This document shows positions 32,766-42,298 of a stretch of 64,000 bases of DNA, piece by piece. The stretch spans positions 176,771,499 to 176,835,498 of the forward strand of contig CM077150.1 in assembly GCA_039583875.1 (NCBI GenBank), given 5' to 3'. The notes under the pieces are model-generated. The model was not told the origin of the DNA. It made no database searches and worked only from the letters and a program-made list of their open reading frames with translations. The translations under genes and the position numbers were made by a program. The stretch's first letter is position 1; the number at the start of each line of letters is the position of its first letter. The DNA comes from Platanthera guangdongensis (taxonomy: Eukaryota > Streptophyta > Magnoliopsida > Asparagales > Orchidaceae).

Positions 32766-34784
32766 TTTTGTTTTGCAGGAATGTCCAAAGGCCACCAAAA
32801 TGCCGATCTGGTATTTGGACAGTGGATGCTCCCGGCATATGACCGGGATAAGAAGCCTGCTGCGTGATTACACTCCAGTCGAGAATGGACCCAAAGTCAT
32901 CTTTGGAGGGTCAGATCGAGGAGTCACCAGAGGTTACAGTATGATTTCCAACGGTATAATCTCTATCACCGACGTGGCTTATGTTGAAGGGTTAAACCAT
33001 AACCTGATCAGTGTAAGTCAGTTATGTGATAAAGGTTATGACGTTAAGTTCTGCAAGGATAAATGTCTGATAATTTCACGTACCTCTTCTGAAACGGTAT
33101 TATCAGGCATTAGTAGCAGAAATATCTTCTGTTTAGATTTTCTCAGTTTAGATTCATCTACCCCCGGATGCCTTGTGGCAACAGGCAGTGCATCTCTTTG
33201 TGAACAATGGCACAAGAGATTGACACATATTAATTTCAAGACAATTAGTATGCTGTTTTCTAAGAACTTGGTAAGGGATGCTCCCAGTATCAAGTGCATC
33301 AAAGATAGCCCCTGTCCTGCATGCCAGATGGGCAAACAGACTCGGGCTACCTTTAAGAGCATCGCAGACAAAGACTCTTCCTGATGTCTTTACCTTTTAC
33401 ATATGGACTTGTTTGGTCCAATGCAAGTTCATAGCTTGGGAGGCAAGTCCTATACGCTAGTGATAGTTGATGATCATTCTCGTTTTACATGGGTGTTCTT
33501 TTTGAAACCAATAGCAAGGCTCGAGGCAATCAGGTTATTCCTGGCATATGCTTCACACAAAGGATTCACAGTCTATCAAATGGATGTGAAATCGGCATTC
33601 CTGAACGGAGACCTGAAAGAGGAAGTATACGTCGCTCAACCCCAGGTTTTGTCGATCCTACTTATCCCAATCATGTTTATTTTCTTAATAAGGCCTTATA
33701 TGGGTTGAAACAAGCTCCACGAGCTTGGTATGAGACTTTATTTAGTTTTCTTCTTGAGAACAAGTTCTCCAGAGGTAAAATAGATAAAACATTGTTTCTC
33801 AGGGAAGTCAAAGGCAAGATTTTGCTGGTGCAAATCTATGTCGATGACATAATATTCGGCTCAACGGACAACAATCTTTGCAAAAAGTTTTCTAAACTTA
33901 TGCAAGGAAAGTTTGAAATGAGCAGTTTGGGAGAGCTCAAGTATTTCTTAGGACTTCAAGTGAAACAGTCTGAGGATGGAATCTTCATCTCTCAGACGAA
34001 GTTCACAAATGAACTCCTTAAGAAATTCGGAATGGAGAGTGCAACCTCTATGAGGACACCAATGGGATCCACCTTGTCTCTGGATAAGGATGAGAAAGGT
34101 AAACCTTTCGATGAAACCAAATACAGAAGCATCATTGGATCCCTGCTCTACCTTACTGCCAGTAGACCGTATATTATGTTCTCCACATGTGTCTGTGCCC
34201 GATATCAGGTGAACACTAAGGAATCTCACTATGTCGCTGCAAAGCGAATTCTAAGATACCTTAAAGGTACTCCTAATCTTGGCTTGTGGTACCCGAGAAA
34301 CAATGATGTCGAGCTAATAGGCTTTTCAGATGCTGATTTTGCAGGGAGCAGGGATGACAGGAAAAGCACCTCCGGGACGTGTCAATTCCTCGGCAGGAGG
34401 CTTATCACATAGAACAGCAAGAAATAGAATTGTGTTGCAACCTCCACAGCAGAGTCAGAGTACATCTCGGCAGGAAGCTGTTGCGCACAACTTCTATGGA
34501 TCAGAAACCAGTTAGCCGACTACGACCTTCAGTTCAAGGAAGTACCCATGTACTGCGACTCCTCCAGTGCAATTGCCATTGCCAACAATCCTGTATCGCA
34601 CAGCAGAACGAAGCATATTGAAGTGCGCTACCACTTCATTCGGGAGCACGTGGAAAACAAGGACATCTCTCTCTGTTATGTCCCCACGGACAAGCAGATT
34701 GCTGATATATTCACAAAGCCCTTAGATGAGGCCAAGTTCAATCTTTTCAAGACTGAATTGGGGATGCTCAGTTATGAGGAATGA
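32766..34784 (+). pseudogene. pol: Copia-3 pol with integrase-RT internal deletion
   Basis: Frame 1 opens before VLQECPKATK and carries a protease motif DSG (about 32818) and an integrase HHCC region (33210-33345). TGA at 33382 breaks it. After [11 protein letters not shown] (about 33508) it jumps to PIARLEAIR of RT: most of the integrase core, the integrase C terminus and the RT N terminus are missing. Copia-2 has about 1.2 kb at this interval. A one-base loss near 33645 shifts frame, then [11 protein letters not shown] (near 33838), RNase H and nonsense codons at about 34410 and 34425 follow; it ends at 34784. It cannot integrate on its own. Confidence 0.92.
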
Positions 34785-35086
34785 AGACTACAGAAGCTCC
34801 AGGCTCGTGCATGATCTGAGGGGGAGCAAGGAACTCCAGCGTGAGTACATATGCAAGAACTGAGGGGGAGCAAAGGGCCAAACGCTACAGACCCCGATTT
34901 GCAAAAGCCGAAAAGGGGGAGATTACCCTCTCGGCTAAGGCTAAGGTGGCTCCAAGCTTGCTCCCAAGAAATTGGTATTGGTAAGGGATAACTCACTCAA
35001 CTCAATTTTAAGTTTATGGTTTTCATTCCCATTTGCTCTATTCACCTTAGCTTGTAGGGTTTAGGCTTCTTCAAATAGGGGGAGAT
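34785..35086 (+). other. Copia-3 3' spacer with four polypurine runs
   Basis: GAGGGGGAG at 34818 and 34862, AAAAGGGGGAGA at 34911 and AAATAGGGGGAGA at about 35073 come before the LTR. Only the last abuts the LTR and is the functional polypurine tract; extra upstream tracts are a described Sirevirus habit. Confidence 0.85.
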
Positions 35087-35128
35087 TGTTGGGTATTGTA
35101 TCCACAATGTACCTGATTTGAAGAAGCC
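35064..35128 (+). other. Perfect inverted repeat bracketing the copia-3 PPT and 3' LTR start
   Basis: GGCTTCTTCAAAT (35064-35076) pairs 13 of 13 with ATTTGAAGAAGCC (35116-35128). The 39-nt loop contains the polypurine tract and the LTR start (35087). Confidence 0.93.
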
Positions 35129-36773
35129 CCTCGACAAGCTAAGGTCAATAGACTATGTATTTGATAAAATCTTTCTAGTTGTGCTTGCAGTTTTTCCACG
35201 CTAAGTGCACACCAATGTCAGGGTGCAGTAGGTCAATATACACGGGTCTGCACGACGTAATCCCTCGTTGAGCAGATCAGTGTGTTGGCCTACGTGTATT
35301 CTCTCTATTGGAGTGCACTTATTTTCAAGCACAGGGCTGTAAATATGCAGGAGCAGACAAGGAGCAAGGATGGGTCAAGGAGCACCTCATAGGTGGAAAG
35401 ATGAAAATTCATCTAAGTTTAAATCGACGAGAATCACCAAGTGATTCTCGCCGATTCGGCGAGAATCACTTGTGATTCTCGCCGATTCGTCGAGAATCAG
35501 AAGTTGATTCTCGCCGAACTCGACCCAGCCACTTCTAAGCAAGCACCTCTACTTCTAAGTAAGAATCGACGAGAATCACCAAGTGATTCTCGCCGATTCG
35601 GCGAGAATCACTAGTGATTCTCGTCGAATCGTCGAGAATCACTGGTTGATTCTCGCCGTCTCGACCTGGCCTAAAGCAGTGCGTGCAACCAAGGCAAATT
35701 CGACGAGAATCATCTTTGATTCTCGCCGAATCGTCGAGAATCACCTTTGATTCTCGGCGACTCGGCGAGAATCACTTTCGATTCTCACCGATTTTGACTT
35801 GGGCGTTTTTTTGGAACTTCCTGAATCGGATTCTGCCGCTGTTAAGATTCTGGACCGGGACTTAGGGATTCAGCTTGTTGGTCCCACAACGGTCATTTTG
35901 GAAAGCATCTACAGTATTTATATACGGGTATTTTGAACGGAATACCTAGACAGAAAGAAGCCGAGCAGAGCAAACCCTAAAATCGCGAAATAGCTCCGCC
36001 GCATCCGTCGCCGCTCGTGCTAGTCCGTCGCCGCTGCTGATCGCTTTTCTTCCCGATCTCCGGCGACAGAAGCTTAGCAAAGCTTTGAGTCTCACGTGTC
36101 TATCCAGAGATCTCTTGTCTCTCGATTTGTTGATCGGGAAAAACTTCCCCGTCCGAATCGATCGAGACGACCGATCCTCGTGTGACCGTTGGAAGACCAA
36201 GCTAGCTTCGCTACGAAGTTTGGATCTCCAAGTTCAGCAGCCACTCATCATCATAGCCGCCGATCCCGAAGCTAGCCGCCGCTCGTGTTGCCGCCGCCGG
36301 TTCCGGGGAGATCCTCTCTAAGAGAGACCAAGGTTGTATACTATTCGTTGACTTCACGAACATGTCGTCGAACGAAGAGGAACACCGTAGTCTCCAAACG
36401 AAGTTTGTATCTCGTGTACATTCTATATTTACTTTTGTTGTAAAGGAACGATTGTTCCGTGTTGTAAGGGTTGGGTGCAACCCATTTTGTGGGAGTGTTG
36501 ACTCTCACGTGTGGAAGGGTTCCTTCTGATAGTGCAGGGATTGGATTTCAATCCTGTTGGAGAAGAGACCGAGTCGTCCCTTATTGGGAGATACGTCGAA
36601 GGGGGAAAGTGGATGTACCCAAGTCGGGGAACCACTATAAATTGCCTGTGTATTCTGTGTGCTGTGCTTTTTATTTTTACTGTGCAGGTACATTCGTAAA
36701 TTACGCAAAAGCGCTACACGTCACCTATCCCCCCCCCCATAGGTGCACATAGCTGACACTAGGTGGACTTTCA
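35087..36773 (+). repeat. Copia-3 3' LTR
   Basis: 1,687 bp, TGTTGGGTATTG to GGACTTTCA, followed by CTGTG (36774-36778). It carries the same hairpin array (35423-35795) and TATA (35917) as the 5' LTR. Confidence 0.95.
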
Positions 36774-36778
36774 CTGTG
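36774..36778. repeat. Target site duplication of copia-3, right copy (CTGTG)
   Basis: Matches 28704-28708; the surrounding DNA continues the Helitron-like segment. Confidence 0.95.
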
Positions 36779-37514
36779 AAATTCATCAGTAGGTGAAATC
36801 GCAATAGTTTCTCATCATTTTGCTGAATATACAATTATCAGCAAAATCTAAAGACGTAAGGGGCTCTTTGCAGCATGTAACCAATTCCTAGGTGTTATTT
36901 TTACTTAATTAGATTTCATCAACAGGATTTGATTACAAAATATTCAGCAAAAACAGGTCGTGATGCAGCATGTAACCAATTCCTAGGTATTCTCATCCAA
37001 CGGTCCATGCTTCTTACTTGGTGTGCTTCCAAACAACAACAGGAGTTGGTTACACGACTGCCAAAGTAGCCAATTTTCAGCATTCTCAGCCATTTTAATT
37101 GTTGTTGATGACAGGAGCGTCGTGATGCCTGTACACGACCGTGGTCGGGATAATGTCGCGAGCAGGTATTGTTGTGTTTGAGGGCCGTAGGGGCGGAGCA
37201 CCGTGTCAGTCACGTGCGTGCGTGTATAATGATACCAACCAGGCCGAATAAGTAATAAAAAAATTTTAACATTAATGCAAGTATGCTAATGGAAATAATC
37301 ACTGCATTAATTACTCCAAATAATAAAATTATGAAGGAATTCATAGTGGGATACAACTCATGCAAGCCGTTTAATATATTATTACTATATAACTTAAATG
37401 TGTGTGAACTTAAATGATTGTCTGATAATCAGCCTCATATTACTCCAAAGTTAAAATCAGATAATCAGCCTCATAACATTGATTACTCCAAATACTATAT
37501 TTTTTGTAAATGAC
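36779..37514 (+). other. Right part of the Helitron-like segment, noncoding
   Basis: AT-rich DNA. A 24-bp word starting GCAGCATGTAACCAATTCCT occurs near 36872 and again near 36964. Words such as ATTACTCCAAA and AATCAGCCTCATA are repeated around 37310-37490. TTTTGCTGAATATAC near 36820 also occurs left of copia-3 near 28677. No supported gene. Confidence 0.6.
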
Positions 37515-37766
37515 ATGCCTGATAGCATTGAAGAATATTACAGAGACAAAGACGGTAATTTATCATTACCATATCACTTAAGGTCTAAACCGAAGTACAA
37601 TGGGCTCTGAAAGATCATAAAAAGGGTGCCAAGGGATCTAAGCGATGATGATCAATGAGCTTTTGCTTTTCATGAGTTATTCACACCGTCAAACTATCTG
37701 GTTCCGAAGAACTAAGACGAATATGCCGCTGCGAAGGAGTTGCTGGGAAAAAGGGATACTAAATGA
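37515..37766 (+). pseudogene. Unidentified coding remnant (84 codons, three internal stops)
   Basis: From ATG 37515 one frame reads MPDSIEEYYRDKDG and later FTPSNYLVPKN and YAAAKELLGKR before TGA 37764. Three nonsense codons interrupt it. Composition is protein-like (charged, few low-complexity runs) and unlike the AT-rich flanks, so a gene fragment captured by the surrounding element is plausible. The family is not recognised. Confidence 0.4.
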
Positions 37767-38015
37767 TTTTGCTTAGTTGTAGTGTTATGCAATTTATTTG
37801 TTTATCTTTTTAATTGTTATAAGAACTTACTCTACTTTAATTTCTGAGCTTAATAAATATTTTATTAAGTGATTTTGCTCAGTTGTGGTATTATGCAATC
37901 TATCATTCTAATTATTATTGGAACTTACTCTACTTTATTTTGTTAATGTCCAGTGCAAGTATCTTAAAATTATTTTTATTTTACAAAACACTGATATTTC
38001 AAATTGATCCCTCAT
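37767..38015 (+). other. AT-rich spacer, nothing recognised
   Basis: Contains two related words, ATTGTTATAAGAACTTACTCTA-like near 37815 and ATTATTGGAACTTACTCTA-like near 37912, probably a small local duplication, and TGATTTTGCT(T/C)AGTTGT twice. No gene. Confidence 0.5.
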
Positions 38016-38485
38016 GCCACATGCCACCCCTCGCGCCAGATGCCGACCCCCGCGACAGATGCCCCCCCCCACGCGATAGATGTCGCCCCCCTCGACAAAC
38101 AACGTCCCCACGACAAATGTCTCCCACCTTGACAAATGCCGCTCCCATGACAAATGTCGCTCTCACGGCAAATGTCTCCCCCACGACAATTGTCGCCACC
38201 GCGACATTTGTCGCCCCACGACAAATGTCACTCCCACGATAAATGTCTCCCCCACGATAAATGTCGCCCCCATGATAAATGTCGCTCCCACGACATTTGT
38301 CGCCGCACGACAAATGTCGTCTCCACGACAAATGTGGTCCCCACGACAAATGTGACTCTCACGACAAATGTCGCCTCCACAAAAAATGTTCCCCCCCCAC
38401 GACAAATGTCGCCCCACGACAATTGTCGCCCCCCACAACAATTTCCCCCCTATGACAAATGTCGCACCTACGACAAATGTTGCCC
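38016..38485 (+). repeat. C-rich minisatellite with a CGACAAATGTCG palindrome core
   Basis: A unit of about 17-20 bp, core CGACAAATGTCG followed by a C-run and CA, repeats about 25 times. Some cores are inverted variants (CGACATTTGTCG) or decayed (CGATAAATGTCG). Open frames here on both strands are by-products. It sits directly before the terminal hairpin of the Helitron-like segment. Confidence 0.9.
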
Positions 38486-38486
38486 A

Positions 38487-38502
38487 CACGGGGTCCCCCG
38501 TG
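38487..38502 (+). other. Terminal GC hairpin of the Helitron-like segment
   Basis: CACGGGG pairs with CCCCGTG across a 2-nt loop, ending 12 nt before the segment border. This matches the hairpin position at Helitron 3' ends. Confidence 0.55.
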
Positions 38503-38515
38503 CACGACTGCTTGC

Positions 38516-38540
38516 ATATATAAATGAAGAGTACAGAAAC
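38516..38540 (-). repeat. Central LTR of the A-C pair, piece 2 (includes GAAAC target site of gypsy B)
   Basis: ATATATAAATGAAGAGTACA then GAAAC matches the right LTR at about 56849-56873. It is left between the Helitron-like segment and gypsy B. GAAAC (38536-38540) is the left target duplication of B. Confidence 0.9.
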
Positions 38541-40853
38541 TGTAACGCCCCAAAACTCAAAGGAGCAAAGGGGGGACGTTTTGGGCCAGTTTTGGTTTCT
38601 GGCTGAAGGCACACGGCCTGGGACACGGGCGTGTCCCAGGGCGTGTCAAGCGTGTGTCGACACTTAGCGCGAAGTCGTCGAGTTATTCCCGACGATTCGT
38701 CGAGAATGGGCACACGGCCTGCGACACGGGCGAGTCGCAGGGCGTGTCGACCCGTGTCGACACTTAGCCGTGAAATCGTCGAGTTATTCTCGACGATTCG
38801 TCGAGAATGGGTACACGGCCTGCGACACGGGCGTGTCGCAGGGCGTGTCGACCCGTGTCGACGATCGTCAAGGTGAAATCGTCGAGATTCACTCGACGAT
38901 CGTCGAGTCAAGGCACACGGCCTATGACACGGGCGTGTCCAAGGCCGTGTCATCGAGTCGTCGATCTTCCCTCGACGAAATGTCCCGTGTACACGGCCTG
39001 GGGGCCCAGGCGTGTCACTATGACACGGGCAAGGACACGGGCGTGTCCTAAAACCCGTGCAGTGCTCGGGTTGGAAACGGGAGAAAATCATGGGGTACAC
39101 GGCCGGATACACGGCCGTGTCAGCTGGAACACGGGCGTGTCAGCTCGAACACGGGCGTGTTCGATACCCGTGTGCGTGTTCAGAAGATTCGATTTTGACG
39201 GCGAATGCGGCACACGGCCCTGGACACGGGCGTGTGCCAGGCCGTGTTCGGTCCAGATTGGGCATTTCAGCCCCGAATCAAAGCCGCTCGTTTTCTTAGG
39301 TTGAGATCCGACGACTGGGGTTGGTTCCTGAGAGGATATACCCGGGAGTTGACTTAGAAAAATCCATTTTTCTTACCTTTTTATCTCTCCAAACCCTTGG
39401 AGAAAGAAGAGCTAAGGCAAGAGGAAGAGGAGCTAGATCCGCCATTGGAGGAGCTTCGGAGCTCCGAATCGCAAGCCGACTCCGGATCCACGGAGGCAAC
39501 GCAAGTGCGGTGATTTCTATCCGATTACATTTCGATGGCGCCAAAGAGGAACGCAAGGGTAACGATCCTCATCTTGAGCTTGAATCGCTCCTTTTCTTAG
39601 CATAGGAAGCCCCCTCTCGCGAGTTTGCGGAGAGTTGGAGGCGTTCCTTCGGGTAGATATGTAAAGTCCCCGTTGTTTAGAGTCCGTATGCGAGAACGGA
39701 CGTAGGCATTTTGTGTGAAGCCTACCCGGACATGTTAGTCCGGATCGGTGATGTTGCATTGCTTAAGGCCGGAGAAGACTCCGTGCTATTGGGTGTTTTT
39801 CGGGTTTTCTACGCGGTAGATTGCAGCAGGGAGCCTTGGGGACTAACCCAAAGGTGCACCCGGAAAACTGGGCGGACACGAGGTCTTGCCAACTTGGTGG
39901 CCTGAGAGCCAACTTGAACATAACGGGGTTATGTGTATTGCGGTAGAATGGGACTCGGTGAAAGTTTGACCCGCGCAAATGGCTTAAATTGCCGTTGCGA
40001 TGTGAGCACGGGTTAGATGGAGCCGTACCCGCTTTATGTCGTTCGGGTTAGAGAGACCTAAAGTTACATGGCACTCGCCGTTGGCATAAATGGGGGTCTT
40101 CGGTGGTCAATGGCTTAAATTGACGTGACCAATACCATGAAGACGAATTGCTCATAGGAATGGCCGTCTAAGTGGCGGTGGTGAGTCCGGAATGTTAATG
40201 GCTTTAATTGACGTAACATCGACCGGTTCACCGAGAATGTGCCCTGAGTGCACGGGACGTGTGGCCGTACGAGCCAACGTCTGTGATGAAATGGCTATGG
40301 TTATATGCATTGCTCGCTTGTGCTAATGAAATGCAGGGAAGGAGCATCGCCGCCCCGAGTTGGGGGCGGGATCGTTATAATTTGGTCAGCATTGCTGACC
40401 GTTGCTTTGTTTGCCACCATGCGGTGGTTTGTTGCTTGCAGGTGCAGCTGGACCAAGCGGTCAATAGCGGGCTAAAGCCCTTTTTGCGAAGCTGGCCCTC
40501 GAAGGCCCAAGTGGAAATGTTTTCTGTTTTACTCATGTATGACCGGCCTGCGTGCCGAGGTTTGTAAATCATGTATTAGTCAAGAGAAACATTCTGTAAG
40601 GCCTTAAGGCCGAATATTTGGGTATTTTTTTTGTAATAACATTCCTATTATCATGTTAGTGGACATTCGTGCTCTTATGCTGGGTTCTTGTTTACAACTT
40701 ATACAAACTGCTTCCGCTAGAATGCTCTGTGTAGGACGTTGAGATTGGTTGGATGGTTTCCATACGTAACCACCCGGTCTGTCTGTGGTATATGGCGTAG
40801 GGCCCCGGCCGGACCTACTGCTATATGCTATGCGACGGATAGGGGGTGTTACA
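38541..40853 (+). repeat. Gypsy B 5' LTR
   Basis: TGTAACGCCCC to GGGTGTTACA. Palindromes fill 38605-39260; the rest is unique GC-rich DNA with repeated ATGGCTTAAATTG words near 39980, 40110 and 40196. No convincing TATA box was found by eye. Confidence 0.96.
38605..39260 (+). repeat. Mixed palindrome array in the gypsy B 5' LTR
   Basis: Three palindrome types alternate: nested CACGGCCTGGGACACGGG-CGTGTCC hairpins (best copy 38611-38646, 16 of 17 pairs, 2-nt loop), GTGTCGACACTTAG (38654, 38754), and TCGTCGAG facing CTCGACGATTCGTCGAG. The 3' LTR repeats this at 45804-46460. Confidence 0.93.
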
Positions 40854-40856
40854 ATT

Positions 40857-40868
40857 TGGTATCAGACT
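40857..40868 (+). other. Primer-binding site of gypsy B
   Basis: TGGTATCAGACT starts three bases after the LTR and matches the initiator-Met tRNA complement for ten bases. Confidence 0.92.
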
Positions 40869-41078
40869 ACTGATTTTGGTCGGGCTTAAAGTGAATTCGT
40901 GGGCGAATTCTTTTTAAGGGGTGGTGAGCACATTGTGTGCGTCATCGTTATAACGGTAAAAGAACCCATGAATGTCCACTTAGGAATGAAAATACTCGTG
41001 TTCGAGGAACCTGCGTGTTCCTATATTTGCTGTTTGCAATGTTTTGTGGTCGCTTAACGGTGTTTTGTACCACTATAG

Positions 41079-42222
41079 GTGACCCGAAGTGGTGTTGGGC
41101 CGTCAGAACGCCGAGTTTCTGAGGCAAGTAGTGCACCGGAAGTTTCTCCCGCACCACCTTTGTCGGCTGAAAATATAAGATTGGTGGCTGAAGCGGTATT
41201 GGCCGTGATCAATGCGCAGCCTGGGAGGCAAGCGCAGCAGCCCGCTCCTGTGATGGAGCAAGTACCTCTGCAAGAGGCTGAGCTGAGGATGATGGAGCAA
41301 GTGGTTGTAGAACCAATAGTGCCAAGGAGGGCGACTGAGAGGCAGTTGAAGCATGTAATGAGCTTTAACCCTCCGTTATTCTCGGGGTTGGGAACCCCAT
41401 CTCAGGCTGAAGACTGGCTCTCTAGGGTGAAGAGAGTCATGACAGCGACGGAGACGGAGGAGTGGCAGATGACCACCATTGCTACGTTCCTGCTGGACGG
41501 TGAAGCGAGGATGTGGTGGGAAGGTTTGGAGCTGCATCATCTGCGAGGTAGACAACTGATAAACGTTCCGATGGAAGAGTTCTCGGAATTGTTCTTGGCA
41601 AGATACCTCCCTTCGACTCAGAGGATTTCAATGGAGAATGAATTCCTGAAGTTGGTGCAGGGTGAGAGAAGCGTGGATGAATATCTCCACGAGTTTACGC
41701 GGTTGAGTCGTTATGCGAGCTCTACCATCATGGATGAGGAGCGCAAGACTAATCGTTTTTATGAAGGCTTGAGGGATGAGCTGAGACTGTTACTGTCGGG
41801 GCCGATGACGCAAGGTTTCTTAACCTTGGTCAATACTGCCCGGTCCTTGGAGAAGGACATGAAGAGTGTACAAGCGAAGAAAAGCTTGGGTGAAAAGAAA
41901 TCTGAGTTCAGAGTGCCGACTACTTCAAAGTCAGGCTATCGGAGGACTTTCAAGAAGCATAGGACTTCGGGTCTAGCTCCTTCTGGCGCTTCTGGGGCGA
42001 CTACGGGTCGGACCCCGGGTGCGTGCTTTACGTGTGGAAAGACGGGGCATTTCGCCCGTGATTGTTGGAGCGGACGTCCTAAGTCCGAGAGGAGGCCAGG
42101 AGCTACTTATGAAGAGAAGGGAAAGGCGGTGGAGTCGACCGCATCCCACTATGCTCCGGCCCAACCAAGGGTCTACAATCTTGGCCAACAGGAGGCCATT
42201 AAACAAGCTGACGTGGTGACAG
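41079..42222 (+). CDS. gag: Gypsy B Gag (exon before the Gag-protease intron)
   Basis: Capsid/nucleocapsid part of the polyprotein. The frame opens after TAG 41076; the first in-frame ATG is 41253, but residues before it (NIRLVAEAVLAVI) look like part of Gag, so an upstream start, a 5' leader splice (CACTATAG at 41071-41078 looks like an acceptor) or a non-AUG start is possible. The Gag domain runs about 41340-41740 (WWEGLEL, LVQGERSVDEY), and a zinc knuckle CFTCGKTGHFARDC starts near 42026. Unspliced reading stops at 42231, nine bases beyond the proposed donor, so unspliced RNA would make Gag alone and spliced RNA Gag-Pol. Confidence 0.85.
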
Positions 42223-42298
42223 GTACGGTTTAATTTATAGCAAGTCAATTCCTTTATATGCTTGTTATGCACATGTTACCTTACCACTGCTTGTTTAG
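42223..42298 (+). other. Likely 76-nt intron between Gag and protease of gypsy B
   Basis: ACAG before GTACGG at the 5' end and TTGTTTAG before GATTCG at the 3' end, AT-rich inside. Removing it joins Gag frame 0 to pol frame 1 in register through a Gly codon, giving VVTG then FVLI, the conserved start of chromovirus protease. Gypsy D has a 79-nt equivalent at the same codon; gypsy A lacks it and is continuous there. Confidence 0.75.

Larger units (their letters stand above)
28709..36773 (+). mobile_element. Copia-3: SIRE/Maximus-type Ty1/copia retrotransposon with deleted integrase, 8.1 kb
   Basis: LTRs of 1,684 and 1,687 bp, initiator-Met primer site, full-length gag, internally deleted pol, several polypurine runs and a 5-bp duplication. 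It has no third ORF and no internal palindrome array. By-eye LTR comparison gives about 36 differences (about 2%), mostly transitions. Confidence 0.96.
27566..38514 (+). mobile_element. Helitron-like insertion in the central LTR, carrying copia-3
   Basis: The segment starts TCTTTATTATATAAGC after an A and ends with a GC hairpin (38487-38502, 7-bp stem, 2-nt loop), 12 bases, and CTTG. A 5' TC and a GC hairpin 10-12 nt before a CTRR end are Helitron marks, but the last bases are CTTG, not CTRR, and the next base is C where T is expected. A CAT duplication (27564-27566, 38515-38517) would be an alternative and would suggest a 3-bp-TSD DNA transposon. No Rep/helicase gene is seen, so it would be non-autonomous. 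Without copia-3 it is about 2.9 kb. Confidence 0.45.

Noticed and set aside
37999..38612. Open frames of 90-150 codons on both strands with repeated HDKC/GGDICRG words
   Set aside because: Translation of the C-rich minisatellite; open on both strands, no domain.
38807..39304. 165-codon frame in the gypsy B 5' LTR, also present in the 3' LTR (46006-46503)
   Set aside because: It spans the palindrome array and is rich in Arg/Thr/Ala-Cys repeats; two copies exist only because the LTRs are near-identical.
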